Positions 13,908 to 26,485 of a stretch of 64,000 bases of DNA are shown here, piece by piece; position 1 is the stretch's first letter, and the number at the start of each line of letters is the position of its first letter. A model generated the notes under the pieces. The model was not told where the DNA came from. It made no database searches and worked only from the letters and a program-made list of their open reading frames with translations. The stretch covers positions 1-64,000 of the forward strand of contig NW_004086053.1 in assembly GCF_000220395.1 (NCBI RefSeq), given 5' to 3'. The position numbers and the translations under genes are program-made. This stretch comes from Ichthyophthirius multifiliis. Its lineage: Eukaryota; Ciliophora; Oligohymenophorea; Hymenostomatida.

Positions 13908-16100
13908 ATGAACGAAAAAAGCAAATAAGAAAATTCAATTGAAAACAATAATTAGATATTTCGCTAATAAATAAATCAATCTCTCCAAAAACTAAAGTAA
14001 AAAGAAAAAAAAGAAAAAAAAAGAAAAAATAAAAATAAAAAAAGTGAATAAGACACATAATAAATAGCATTTAAAGAATTAAAAAAAATCTTTATATTGT
14101 ACACCAGAACTCCTTAACGGCTCCAAATAATACTCGAATTAATATTAATCGAAAACTATTAAACATTATCTTTATACTTAAAAAAAGAAACCATAAAATT
14201 AATTAATTTAATATCTTAAATATTCTAAATTCGCCTTTTATAATTCTACCCTAAAATATTATCTTTTTTTAGCAAAATAATAACTTCATCTACTATTGAA
14301 ATTTCATTACATAATTTAGTTTCGGAATAACTAGGTCATTTAGTCCATAATTCATTAAAAAATATTAATTTTAATTAACAACTTTCATACATAATTTAAA
14401 TAATAAAAATGCTCTAAAATATATTTTTATAACCTTATTAGAGTTTAATCACCTTATAATTATTAAGTTTATGCTTTCGAAAACTAATATAAAATTCTCC
14501 TGTGGACTGTATAATATATTTAAAAGAATAAATATTCACTTTTATTATCGAATAGAGTAAAAACTATAAAAAATTGACTTTTAATTTACTTAATGTTATA
14601 TTGGCTTTAATAGTTTGTATAGAAAATAACATTTAGCCCTTTATGAAAATTCTAATGCCGGTTTTAATTAATGTTTTAAAAAATAATTATTAGTGGAATT
14701 GTAAAAAAATAAGCTTGGATATAATATATATGCTTTTTATTTTTATGGAAAATAATACAGAAATGGAAAAATTTTAAGAATAAATTTTTTAATTTGTTAG
14801 TATTTTTAGAAGAAATAAAATAAAAATTTTAAGGAAAACTGCAAATTCTATTTTTTAATTTTTAAAAAAAACTCAAAAGTTTCTTTAAAAGATGAAAGTC
14901 TTCTATAAAATGAAAAGCTTATAAATGTAACTTAAAATTTCTTTAAAAATGCAGTTAAAGATAACTAAATAGATATTAAATATAATAATTATAAAGTTTA
15001 GAATAATATATTGACTTTAAATTAAATTTATTTAACAACTAAAAGTGAAGATTATAATAGCTTTTGTAAATAAAGTTAAGAAAAAAATAATATTTTATAA
15101 GAAAAAAATTAATAAAAAGAAGAAAAAAATTAATAGAATTAAGAAAAAAGTACATAAGTTTAATTATATTAAGATCCACATAATTTTCATTAATAAAAAT
15201 AAGATGTAAATAGCTCTATTAATTAAATTAAGAAAAAAATAATTTATAATAAATTCAAGAAAATAATAATTTGATTTAAAAAGAACATAAAAATTATGTC
15301 AAATAAAAAAGTTTTAAATAAAATTAATAAAAATTTTTAATTTTAATAATTATACATCCTTTATAAATAATTAATAGTTACTTTAAAATAGAATTAATAA
15401 AATTTCTTATAATTAAGATATTATTTAAAATAAAATTAGTAAAATTGATAATATACTTTGCAATAAAATTGAAATAATAAATTAAAAAGTAACTAATATA
15501 GAAGAAATTGTATTTTAATAAAAAATTACTTTATAGTTATTATAAAAAAATAAAAAAATAAAATTAGAAAATAAAATCAATAATATAAATAAAATATAAA
15601 ATAATAATAATTATGAAAAAGAAAATAATAATATAAAAAATTAAATATCTAATTTTATAAAAGAATAATAATTTAATAAAGTATATTATTAATGTTAATT
15701 AATATTATATAAATATAAAAGGCTATTAATCTAGCTTAAAATAAAAATAATCCTTTATTAATATTACATATAATATAATAGCAAAGTAATTAAAATTATA
15801 TAAATAAAGAAAATTATTATTTATATATATATATATATTATATATAAAAATTTATATTTATTTATATATTTTTTTATATAAGATTTTGAAATTCAATAAT
15901 TAGATAGACTTTATATTTTACTCTTGTTATATTTATTTAATTTATTTATATAAAATAATATTATTATTAATTAAATATTCGAATGGATTTTAAAAATGCT
16001 TGATTTATATATATTCTTAAGTTTTAATTTTATAGATAATTTAAAAACAAATATAATAAAATTATATAAAAATAAAATAAAAAAAAAATATAACTAATGA
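13908..16100 (+). CDS. TORTIFOLIA1/SINE-like TOG-HEAT microtubule-associated protein, frame-disrupted
   Basis: The N-terminal 350 codons read without a stop from the ATG at 13908. After a basic Asn/Lys leader they form a helical HEAT array resembling the TOG domain of TORTIFOLIA1-type proteins: a first repeat with FKELKKIFILYTRTPQRLQ, the FFSKIITS... repeat, then WNCKKISLDIIYMLFIF and FRRNKIKILRKTANSIFQFL, the pattern typical of a last TOG repeat. Beyond about 14871 the coding signal shifts frame: first at the A8 run 14864-14871, again near 15220-15240, near 15334 and near 15716. An intron is likely at about 15800-15882. The last exon (LDRLYILLLLYLFN...FEWILKML) resembles the C-terminal helical domain of the same family and ends at the TGA at 16098-16100. 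Either homopolymer errors or a decaying gene would explain this. Confidence 0.55.
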
Positions 16101-16504
16101 ATAAAAAATTCTTATAAATATATTAATTTATAAATTATATATATTTAGATAATAATTATTTATATAAAAAAATTGAAATAACATATATATTAATTAGTTT
16201 AAGAGTAAAAAGTTTAATTTTAAAAATTATAAAAAAAAATATATATAATTAATATAACATATAACTTTTAAGATTGTATTTAATTTTTATTTATAATTTT
16301 TTATAAAATAGGAATTATTTAAATACTTTTTTATATATATTTATAAAAATCTTTAATTTGTATTTTTTTATAGGAAACAAATTAAAAAGTTCCATTTTTC
16401 TTTATTATATCTATATTTTTTACAAAAATAAGTTATTTTTATTATTTATATTTTAAATAAATAAAAAAACAAATTGAAATAATTAATATTAATAAAAATA
16501 ACAA
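16101..16504. other. Gene-free spacer
   Basis: About 400 bp of A/T runs between two plus-strand genes. No motif recognised. Confidence 0.5.
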
Positions 16505-17210
16505 ATGGTAGCAAAAGAATAATAAAAAGTATATAAAGATAGATGCAAATATGAAACTACTTAATAAACAGAAACTTATAGATAAACTTTAGCAGTTAAA
16601 TATATATTATAAATATAAATAAACATAAATTAATAATAAATATAATACACATATATATATATATCAGAAAGAAAAAAAAATACTAGCGGCAAAAACAAAT
16701 GCAGATATAGAAAAGCTAGATCCATATTTTAACACAAACAATAATTATTTAGGTATATTGAAAAAAAATCCGGAATCTTAAAGTACATCAATTAATTAAA
16801 AAGTAGATACTTAAAATACTTATATTTCAAATAAATTAATTTTTTATATATTTTATTTTACATAAAATAAAAAGCATCCTTTAGATCAATTAGGTGTAAT
16901 AGATTAAAATTATTGTTAAAAATGCAAAAAAGATGTAGGCTTTTGTTTACATCAAAATAAAAACGATAATATTTATAATCATCAGAATGATTTAAAATTC
17001 CCAGCTACAAGGTATTTAAATATTTAAATTAATAATAATAATATATAAAGATTTATTTTTTTTAAAAAAATAAGTTCATAATAATATGGATGGAGATAAC
17101 CTATTGATACCATGACTTGGGGATATGGTATATAAGGTACTTTATAAACATTTGGAAGTAGTTTAAGAGGTGTTGAAAAAAAATAAGAAAAAAAAGAAGA
17201 AAAAAAATGA
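16505..17210 (+). CDS. Small four-exon protein, 165 residues, unknown family
   Basis: Exons 16505-16594, 16668-16802, 16875-17011 and 17075-17210 join with consistent phases (498 nt, TGA at 17208-17210). Introns start GTTAAA, GTAGAT and GTATTT. The product begins MVAKEQQKVYKDRCKYETT, has a basic helical N-terminus, a pair of cysteines in CQKCKKDVGFCLH that could bind zinc, and the C-terminal motif YGWRQPIDTMTWGYG before a Lys/Glu tail. Short aromatic YGWR motifs of this kind occur in small ciliary proteins, including microtubule inner proteins. That is only a suggestion; I cannot name the family. The four phase-consistent exons argue strongly that the gene is real. Confidence 0.75.
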
Positions 17211-18273
17211 TTAAATAAATATTATTTAATTATTAATTTTTATTTTGTTTACTTATTTTTTTATTTATACATATATATATATATGCAATATAAAAATATA
17301 AATTGTTAAAATAATTATTTTATATTTTATTTGAAATTTTAATATTAAATAAAATATATAATAATAAAAAAAATGCAAATTAAAAATATATTTTATATTA
17401 TTATAACTATTTTTTATATAAATAAAAAAGTAATAATAATAAATATATTTTTATTAGATATAATTTTAATTATATCATTATTTGATTTTTAAATTGTATT
17501 TTATATGAAAAATTAAATATAAAAAAAATAAAGAAAAAAAAAATTAATTAAAAAAAAATTAATATTAAAAAATAGTATTATAGACGTATGTATATAATTA
17601 ATATGATATAAATAAAATTAGTATATAAAAGTATATAGTTATATATATATAAATATATTTATTTTTAAATATGTATTTATATATTTATATTCATTTTTTT
17701 ATAATTTTAAATATTTTTATAAAATCAATATAAAAATGAACATTTAATATTCTTTTAATATGAAAATAAAAAATAAATTTATATTTAATATATATTATTT
17801 TATAAAAATATTATTTTAATAATATTATTTTAATTATATTTATTTTTATTTATAAAAAATAAATTTTTAATAAAACTTACATTTTGTATAAATAAAATTA
17901 TATTAATATTTTTTAATATAATACTTTATTTTATTTAATAAATAAAAAATATAACTATTAATTATATATTTTTTTTATAATTCTAGAAAGATTTTTTATT
18001 ATTTAAATAAAAGGATACTTTAATAGCTATTATTATTTTTGTTTTATTTTAAAACAAATTTATATAAAATAAAAAATAAACATATTGATTGTAAATTTTT
18101 AAATACTTATATTTATTTTTGATATTATAACAAAAAAAAAAAATAACCAAAAAAAAAAAAAAAAATCATAAATTAATTTTAATAATTTTAAATAAAAAAT
18201 AAATTATTATAAAGTATTTTTTAAAATTAAAATAAAAAATTAAATTTTAAACAAAATTTAAAAAAAAAAAAAC
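17211..18273. other. Gene-free AT-rich interval
   Basis: About 1 kb of A/T runs, (TA)n near 17270-17284 and 17641-17650. Presumably contains the Rab promoter. No motif recognised. Confidence 0.5.
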
Positions 18274-18894
18274 ATGAATAAATCTTCCAAGGATAATCAA
18301 GTAAAAGTAAAATTTTTAATACTAGGAGAATCTGGAGTTGGAAAATCTTCCCTTTTATTGCGTTTTACTGACAATAAATTCAATAATAATTTCGTAATGA
18401 CTTTAGGTGTAGAATACAAATAAAAACAAATTGAGATAAATTCTACAAATGTTATAATATAAGTATGGGATACAGCAGGTTAAGAAAGATTTAAGACAAT
18501 CACTCCAATATATTATAAAAGTGTAGATGCTGTAGTTATTGTATATGATATTTGTGATTAAAAATCTTTCGAATAAATTAATGATTGGATCGAAAATTTA
18601 AAAGAGCATACAGATATTAACAATATTAATATGGTTTTAGTAGGAAATAAAAGTGATATGTAAAACGAGAGATAAGTTAATAAAGAAGACGCATTAAAAT
18701 AATCAAAAATATATAATATTGAACATTTTGAGGCATCAGCAAAAGGCAATTATAATGTAAATGCAATTTTCGAGTTTTTAGCAAAATAAGTAATTGAAAA
18801 AAAAGGAGGATTTTAAATGTTTTAAAATAAAGAACCTAAAGGGGAAAAACTTAAGGTTTAAAAAAATAATAAATAATAAAAAGATTGTTGTTGA
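18274..18894 (+). CDS. Rab-family small GTPase
   Basis: Intronless, 206 residues, normal Rab length. Rab GTPases switch between GDP and GTP states on vesicle membranes to recruit tethers and motors. All nucleotide motifs are visible: P-loop GESGVGKS (about residues 17-24), switch II WDTAGQERF, NKSD for guanine specificity and ASAKG. The tail ends KDCC, a CC prenylation site for geranylgeranylation by Rab GGTase. The effector loop reads MTLGVEYKQK rather than the common TIGVDF, so assignment to a standard Rab subfamily is not possible by eye. Gln codons in the middle of WDTAGQERF and elsewhere are TAA, a clean demonstration of the genetic code. Confidence 0.95.
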
Positions 18895-20019
18895 ATATTT
18901 TTTATTTTACATTTGTTTTATATATATATATTATTATCATTATTTTATGTATATTTATGATTTTTTTTTTATTTTAATCATTTTTATTATGTATGTTTCA
19001 ATTATTTTATTTTGTTTGTATATATTTTTACATTCTTTAAAGTAAAGATTATTTATAAAATAAATTTAATATAAAAATAGAAAATTTGAACAATTATTTT
19101 ATTAATAGTTTTGTTAAAAATAAGAAAATATCTATTTCTCAATAACATTTATAAACTATCTCTATATTTTAAAATTATTTTAATATTTAAAATTCTATTT
19201 GAAAATACCAATATTATAATATTATTAATATATGATTTGATTTTATTAATTTTTATGATTAGAATTATATATATATACTATATATATTTTTTTGAACTTA
19301 AAAAAGAATAAAAAAAGATAATTTGGGATTAATTTAAGTATAAGAAAATATATCAAAAAAATAATAATTAAAAAAAAATACTCGAAGTTTAAAATTTAGT
19401 CAAATACCAATCAAAAAAAACAAATATATGCCTAAGCATAATATGTTTTTAAGAATATAAATATTATTAAAAGAAATTTTTTTAATCAATAAATTAAAAG
19501 AAAAAAGCAAAAACACAATAAAATCATTTTAAAAGTTTAGAAATTAATTTTAATATTTTAAATATGATTAAAATTTAAAAACATAAATATAATATTAAAC
19601 TATTAAAGATAAATATAATAATATTAATAAATGTAATTAAATAGATATTCATTTTAAAAATTAATAAATAAACCTATTTTGTATAATTATTAATAAATAA
19701 AATGTTAATTGAATATTTAAGTATCATTTCGAAATATTGAATAATAATATTAATATTAATTTATTATTATTATAAAAAAAAAAAAAAAAAAGATATATAA
19801 TAACTTATTTTATACAAAAAAAATTTATATAAATAAATAAATATATAAATATATATATATATATATTTACATATATACATATTTACATATATACATATAT
19901 TATTAAAATATAAAAAAAAAAAATTAATGTTTTTATTTAATTATTATTTTATTTTTTTAACTAAAAATAAAAAAAAGACAATATAAATAAAAAAAATAGA
20001 AAAAAAAATATTAAAATCA
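18895..20019. other. Interval without a confident gene
   Basis: AT-rich. Two overlapping ciliate-code frames are open at about 19312-19740 and have somewhat protein-like composition, but with no start, motif or splice support I do not call a gene. A (TA)n tract lies near 19848-19870. Confidence 0.45.
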
Positions 20020-21514
20020 AAACTTTATCCAGAAACTAAAAATGTATAAATTAAGAATATAACATAAATATTTCATTTCATAAAAAATAAGAATAAAAAA
20101 ATTAAAAATTATACCTATATAATATAAAATATTAAAAAAAATATATTGCCTGTATATTTAAAAATAAAAATAGGTTTTTACATCAAAGAATAAATTACAT
20201 AAAATGCCAAAAAGACGGTTTTCACGAAAACGAGAGTCTAAATTATGTATGTATAGAGAAAAATTGTATAAAAAAAAGAATTTTGTCGGTTGTTAATTTT
20301 GTATGGAACAAGATCACAATAAATGTCGTAAAATGCCATTAAAAGAAATTTGTAATAAAGTGAATATACTCATAGATACATTAAAAAACGAAAAAATAAC
20401 GAAAAAGTATAAGAATATATACAAACACAATAGTCTTTTATGTAAATAGTAGAATAAAACAGCGAGAATATACTTCAAAGTGTAATATAATGGGCAACAG
20501 GATTAACTGAAAAAACAAGAAACATATAAAACTTATGTATTTAAATATTCGAGAATATGAAAGAATAAACAATAAAAAGATTAAATTAATAAAATAAGGT
20601 TGATTCTTTATTACAAAAAGTAATTTCTTGCACAAATAATAAAGAGTCCTTATAAAATTATATGGAGGAGATTTTAAACTCATTTCCTTTAAATAATATA
20701 GAGAAACAAAATGAGAATAATATTTAAAATAATAATAAAAATTAAAATATTAATTTTAATGAAATAAATATGTAATTAACTAATCTAAAATAATTCTTTT
20801 AATCTTTTTAAAAAACTTTATCCAAAAACGATTCTATTATTTCTCTTTTAAATAAATAAGAATAGTATTTATAAGATATTTTTTAAAAAAATTCCATACT
20901 GGATTCGATTCTCGAAACATAATTTTTAGACCTCACTTTTTCTACTGTAGATAAACACTAAAATATTTAAATAGTTTCCCCATTTGTGGCAAAAAGTATT
21001 CCAGGTTCAGCAAGTAATTATAAGTTTATTTTAACTAATTAAGCTTTACCGATGAATATGTAAACTAAATTTGCACTCAAAATTAAATCAAGTAATTAAT
21101 CAACTAATGGGTGGATCGCTCTAGGAGTTGCTTTGTAAAAAGTAAAAATTATTTTATTTTTTTTGAAATAAATTTATAAAATTATTTATAAAGATTATAT
21201 AATAGAAAAATTTTGGGTTTGGACTAAATGTAGGACATGGAGCTTATTTAATTTCGTCAAATAAAGGATCATGGAGTCATTCAGATGCTAATAATAATAA
21301 TATAGTAAAATCATTTGATTTTTCAGATGGAAATATTGTTGAATTATTGTTTGATCCAATTGATGGGTTTTTACATTTTTAATTAAAAGAAAATCCATAG
21401 AAAAATTATAAGTTGTAAATAGATAATAAAATTTAAGGAGATTATTATCATCCTTGTGTTTTATTTTATTATGCAGGAGATGAAATAGAATTAATATATC
21501 CATATAATAATTGA
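20020..21514 (+). CDS. B-box-like zinc finger plus coiled coil plus SPRY-like domain protein (TRIM-like layout, no RING)
   Basis: The start is unresolved; the open frame begins near 20020 and may have an upstream exon. A cysteine/histidine block reads CQKDGFHENESLNYVC...C...CQFCMEQDHNKC, the spacing of a B-box-type zinc finger. It is followed by a long helical Gln/Asn/Lys region, then a C-terminal beta-rich domain (GWIALGVAL, GFGLNVGHGAYLISSNKGSW, HPCVLFYYAGDEIELIYP) that resembles a SPRY fold. An intron at 21142-21205 (GTAAAA...AATAG) sits inside that domain. The frame needs one extra A in the A8 run 20270-20277 and one in the A6 run 20391-20396. Ciliates have large families of such proteins, with unknown ligands. 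TGA at 21512-21514. Confidence 0.65.
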
Positions 21515-21525
21515 TAAAAATAAAT

Positions 21526-21577
<52 letters not shown>

Positions 21578-22304
21578 TAATAAATCATTAATTTTTTTTT
21601 ATTTATATGTAAAAATTTAGACAAAATTTTATATATAATTTAAAATAAATAAAAAATATTTAATTTCCAATAATAAAATATATAAATACAATATTTTATT
21701 AAAATTAATATTAATATATATATTAATATAATTTAAGAATTAATTTTTTTGAAAAATAAATATATAATTTTAATGTTAAATTAAATTTCATTAATTCAAT
21801 AAATCCATATATTTATTGATATTTTAATAATAAATTTATATATTTGTATACGTATATATATATATTTTTGTAATATAATATTATTTATATTTTTTATATT
21901 TTATATTATTATGATATTTAGTTCTTTATATTTTTAATTATTTATAATATTTTTTTATCCTTTATTATAAATTATTTATTTAATATTATTATATCATTTA
22001 AATATATTTTAATATCAAATTATTATTAATTTAATAAAATATGATAATAAAAGTATCATATATAAATAAGATAAAATAAATTTTTTATTTTTTATTATTA
22101 TAATATATACGAGTGTTATTTTTTTTATTATTTTAAAATTATTTAATATATCAATCTGATTAATCATAATTTTATCTATGTATAAAATTTAAATATTTAT
22201 AAATAAATAAATATTATAATCATTATCTTTTTTTTTTTAAAAAAAAAGCATTATTTACAAAAATATTTTTTAAATTAAAATAAGAAAATATATTTAGAAA
22301 TTAA
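21515..22304. other. Gene-free interval with long (TA)n
   Basis: A (TA)n tract of about 45 bp at 21527-21572, then AT-rich sequence with no recognised gene. Confidence 0.55.
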
Positions 22305-22934
22305 ATGTCTATAATATACGTAGTTGTTTCTAGATAAGATGTATTTTTAGCTGATTATACAACATCCTAGGGAAATTTTTAAAATGTAATGAAATAAGTA
22401 GTATGTAAGTTATCAAATAACCAAAAGCAGACATTTGAATATTCAAATTATATGTTTCATTCAATTTCAGAAGTTGGTATAAGTTACGTGTGTATGTGCG
22501 ATATGTAATATTAAAGAAGACTTGCATATGCTTTTTTGGAAGAAATAAAAAGCATTATATAAAATAATACTACATAAGATTAAAGAAATAATGCAATAGA
22601 TTTTACTTTTAATAAAATTATAGAAAACGATATAAAAAAAAAGTTCGAATATTACAATTCAAGTGAGTGTGATACTATAACAAAAATTAAATAAAATATT
22701 AACGAAACTAAGGATGTATTAATTGTTAATATGGATAAAATTATGGATAGAGGAGAAAAACTCGATATTATTTGCAAAAAATCAGAGGATATGCAAAAAA
22801 TTTCACATACAATGAAAAGATAAGCAGGAAAAGTACATAGTGCAATGAAATGGAGAAATTATAGAATGTACATAGCGATTGCTATAATAGTTTTATCTTT
22901 GATTGGAATTATTGTACTTATATGCACTGTTTGA
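22305..22934 (+). CDS. VAMP7-like longin-domain R-type SNARE
   Basis: Intronless, 209 residues. It starts with a longin-like domain (MSIIYVVVSRQDVFLADY...FHSISEVGISYVCMCD...RRLAYAFLEEI), continues into a SNARE helix (about residues 125-185; MDRGEKLDIICKKSEDM) and ends with a C-terminal membrane anchor (IAIAIIVLSLIGIIVLI). Longin SNAREs drive fusion at late endosome, lysosome or plasma membrane. Aligning NMDKIMDRGEKL with the VAMP7 segment NIDLVAQRGERL puts Val where R-SNAREs have the ionic zero-layer Arg (IVNMD here). That departs from the family rule and is worth checking. TGA at 22932-22934. The downstream neighbour is convergent. Confidence 0.9.
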
Positions 22935-22949
22935 TATATTTTATATGAA

Positions 22950-23006
<57 letters not shown>

Positions 23007-23042
23007 AGATATATATAATAACAATTAAAATTTAATTTTTTT
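22935..23042. repeat. (TA)n tract between convergent genes
   Basis: The 108 bp between the stop codon of the SNARE gene and that of the next minus-strand gene hold a nearly pure TA repeat at about 22959-22999. Both 3' UTRs must be very short or overlap. Confidence 0.7.
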
Positions 23043-24222
23043 TCATATTTTACTAATTTTAATTAGGTTTTTAACATAAAATAATTTTTATCTATTAGAT
23101 GTTTAATCAATTTTTTTTGATGATTAAATACTACCATTTAGATATTTTTAAGAATTTGAATTTTATTCATTATTTGTATTTTTATATCTATTTTTTATTT
23201 AAGCTGATTAAATTTGTTTTCTTTCAAAAAAGTCAAGTTTTTCTTATCGTCTAAATAACTATATTTTATTTTTATTTTTTTTAATATATATCATATATAA
23301 ATATATTAATAAACTTCAAAAAATATTTAATTAATATTTTTTTATCCTAGTATTTTCTTGAAACTATTCTAACTTTTATCAGTTATAAATATACTTGATT
23401 TTTTAGAAGCTGATATTGGTTTAAAATGATAATTTTTTAATGAACTTTACGGTCTTAATTTTTTATGTGTAAAAAGTATAGTATTTTCGTCTTATTATTA
23501 AATTTTACTATTTGTTTCATTGCAATTTTTTTTCTCCTCCTCATTATTATCCCTTTATATATTATTCAAAGGATAAGGTATTCTATTGAAATTATAAGCT
23601 GTTTAAGGCCTTTTTACTCCACTTTTTATTTCTGATTAATTGTTATTTTCACTATTCTCAATAAACGAATAATTAGAATTTGTTTAAATTTTTTTCATAT
23701 CTTCTGAATAATAATTCAATGAATCTATTTATTAATTATTTTTAAATTATTATTAAGGCTAAATGTTCCTTTTTTACAAGAAAGTACTATAAATTTATTT
23801 ATTTGATTTTTCCTCATTTAATTTAGTATAGAAATTAATTTATTAGTTTTCCTATTGTTTTAATTCATTATATTTTTCCTATAAAATATCAAACGGACTC
23901 ACTTTTACACCTTAAATAATCCTTTTTTATTCCATTAAGTTTTCTTAATCATTTCCTTTAATTTATTATATATAATACATATTTTTTTATCATAATTTTT
24001 TTCCAGGAAGATTTTAAGCAATTGTTTTTGTTTAATTATTATTTTAATAATTTATATTTATAAGTTTATTTACATATAACTATTCACCTTTTTATTTAAT
24101 TTTATTTTATTTTTAAAAAAAAGAATTAATTATTTATTACCACATTCACATTTAAATTCGGAAAATTTCTATTATAATATGTCGTCTGTTTTTCCAAAAG
24201 CGGGTTTAGCGAATTATTTCAT
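23043..24222 (-). CDS. Low-complexity protein of unknown function with N-terminal CxC motif
   Basis: Start ATG at 24220-24222 (MKQFAKPAFGKTDDILQQ) with an early FKCECGNK motif. The body is Asn/Gln/Lys/Ser-rich with short ordered-looking pieces (GVKVSPFDILQEKYNEL, GVKRPQTAYNFNRIPYP, KKLRPQSSLKNYHF). Motifs of the RPQTA/RPQSS type are common in ciliate cytoskeletal proteins, but no family can be assigned. One frame change maps to the T7 run (plus strand) at 23982-23988, where adding one base joins the N-terminal part to the rest. A GT...AG intron lies near 23230-23300. The stop is the TGA complement at 23043-23045. Confidence 0.6.
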
Positions 24223-24469
24223 TTAAATATATACAGAACGAGGATTATAGGAATTTTATCTTTTCATATTTTTTTTGGTGATTATTTTGTTTTGTTTCTT
24301 TATATGTATTTTATTTGATTTAATGTATATATATTTATAAAATATATATTAAATTTTTTTTTTTTTAAATAAAAATTTAAATATAATTGAAATTATTTAT
24401 ATTTTTATTTTATGAATACACATATTAAATACAAATAATAATTTTAATACATTAATTAATTTTTAATAT
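24223..24469. other. Short spacer between tandem minus-strand genes
   Basis: About 250 bp of A/T runs. It should contain the promoter of the downstream minus gene and the 3' end of the upstream one. Confidence 0.45.
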
Positions 24470-25058
24470 TCATTTTTATAAATTTCTATAAGTAGGAGGT
24501 TTTCCAATTTTATTTTTATTAATTTTTATAGAATTTTAATCTAACTCTAAATTATTTAAATATAAATCAGAAAAAACATAAGAACTAATAAATGAATTTT
24601 CCTTCATTAAGCTATATTTACATGTTATAGAACTCAGATCCTAATCTTTTTCATTTTAGAACATTTAATTAAAAGAACTATTTGCCTAAAACTCTGATTT
24701 TATAGTTAGAGCATCATTAATAAAAGAAGAATTAATAGTATTCTATTAATTTTATTCAATTTCATTTTTTAAAGAAAATAAGCTATATTATTTTTATTTT
24801 TTAGATTCAGAAGTACACTTTTTTTCTATAGATTTATAAGGATTAATTGTTTTGATTTTGATTTTATTTTTCTAATCTAATTAATTATCTTAAAATAAAC
24901 TTTTAAAATTTTATTTTGATATTATTTCTTATTAAGAAATTATTTATTAGGAATTTTATTTTGCTTAAAAATTTTAATTATTATTATTATTGTATTTTTA
25001 AAAGTTTATTTATTTTAAAATATTGGATAACTATTATTATTAAAAATATATATATATA

Positions 25059-25096
<38 letters not shown>

Positions 25097-25924
25097 TTTT
25101 AATATTTATTTTTTTATATATAATATATACTTATTTTATGTAATTTTTTATTTCTTATTCATCTAATTGTTACTCTTATAAATTTTAATTATTGAATATT
25201 ATTTTTGTTATCCTTTTTTTTTATTATTAATCTAAATTTACTATACTAGTAGAATATTGTTCTTGTGATGTCTTTCTAATTCTATTTTTTTTCAAATATA
25301 ATGTATGTTTATGTTTTTTTTAATTTTAATAAAATTAAATAGATAAAGTGTATACATACTTTACTATTAATATAAATTTTATTAAAAATTATTTTATTAC
25401 TAACAAAATTATTATTATTATTATAATTATTTTTTTTATTATTTTTATTATTTATTATAATTTTAATTTTAAACTTATTATTTAAATTAACTTATATTTT
25501 CTTAGTTATTATTATAATTTTTATTATTTTTTTCATTTTTATCTTTTAAATTATGCTGCATTAATTTCTTAATATTTAATTATTTTACAAAATATTAATT
25601 AGAATTGCTTTAATTATTTATATTATCAAAACTATATTTTTATTTTTTTATTAATTATTTTTATTCGAATATGTTATTTTATCTCGTATCAATTTATTTA
25701 TTTGTTTTTTATTTATTATTTATATTTACACTTCTTATTCTTCTAATAAAATAATTTTTTTATTCTTTATTTATAAATGATGTGTTTTTTTCTTTTTGTT
25801 TATTTTCTTGTAAATTTTATATTAATTATTCTATTTAATTTTACTATTAAGTTATATTAGTAAATTATTTGATTTGTCTTTATCTTAATTTATCTTTATT
25901 ATGAATTAAACAATTAGATGACAT
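24470..25924 (-). CDS. Asn/Gln/Lys-rich protein of unknown function
   Basis: Start ATG at 25922-25924 (MSSNCLIHNKDKLRQRQ), stop TGA complement at 24470-24472 (…GKPPTYRNLQK). The first 200 residues are very rich in Gln, Asn and Lys, with a polyQ stretch. At least two GT...AG introns are needed, one probably spanning the (TA)n at 25050-25095. The C-terminal third (CTSESKKQKQYSLFSL...SSFINDALTIKSEF...ITCKYSLMKENSFISS) has more balanced composition and is probably the conserved part. I recognise no domain. Coding is supported by frame openness in several consecutive segments and by codon composition unlike the flanks. Confidence 0.55.
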
Positions 25925-26485
25925 TTTTTTTATATAATTTTTATTTTATTATATAAATATTTTTTTTTAGTATTTATATTTTCTATTTTTTTAATCTTAC
26001 TAAGAAAATATAGTTTTTTTAAAAAAATAAAATATATTAACGAAATATTATATATTATTAATAAAATTTTCAAATTTAATGAATATATAGATATTTTATA
26101 ATTAATATAATTAGTTTATAAAAAATAACATAAATTTAATAAATATATATGTATATATATATATATAAATATATATATTATTTTTTTAAAATAACTTTTA
26201 TAATATATAAATTTTTAAGAAAAAATAATTTACATTTATAATATTAGAAATAAAACTTTTTAAATTTATTTTTTATAGTTTATAAAATGATAGTTTCATT
26301 TACATTTTAAAAAATATAAATAAAATAAATAATTATAAAAAATTTATACTATTATATACTTTAAATATATTATTATAATATTATTTTTTTTAATAAAAAA
26401 TATATTAATATATATAAATTTAAATTTTTATTTTAAAAAACTTATCAATAAAAAAATATAAATTATTATAAATAATAATATAAAA
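25925..26485. promoter_or_regulatory. Divergent intergenic region
   Basis: About 560 bp between two divergent start codons, so both promoters should lie here (inference). AT-rich with a short (TA)n near 26151-26166. No motif can be named. Confidence 0.4.

Noticed and set aside
19312-19740. Two overlapping ciliate-code open frames on the plus strand
   Set aside because: No start, domain or splice evidence and two competing frames; likely chance openness.
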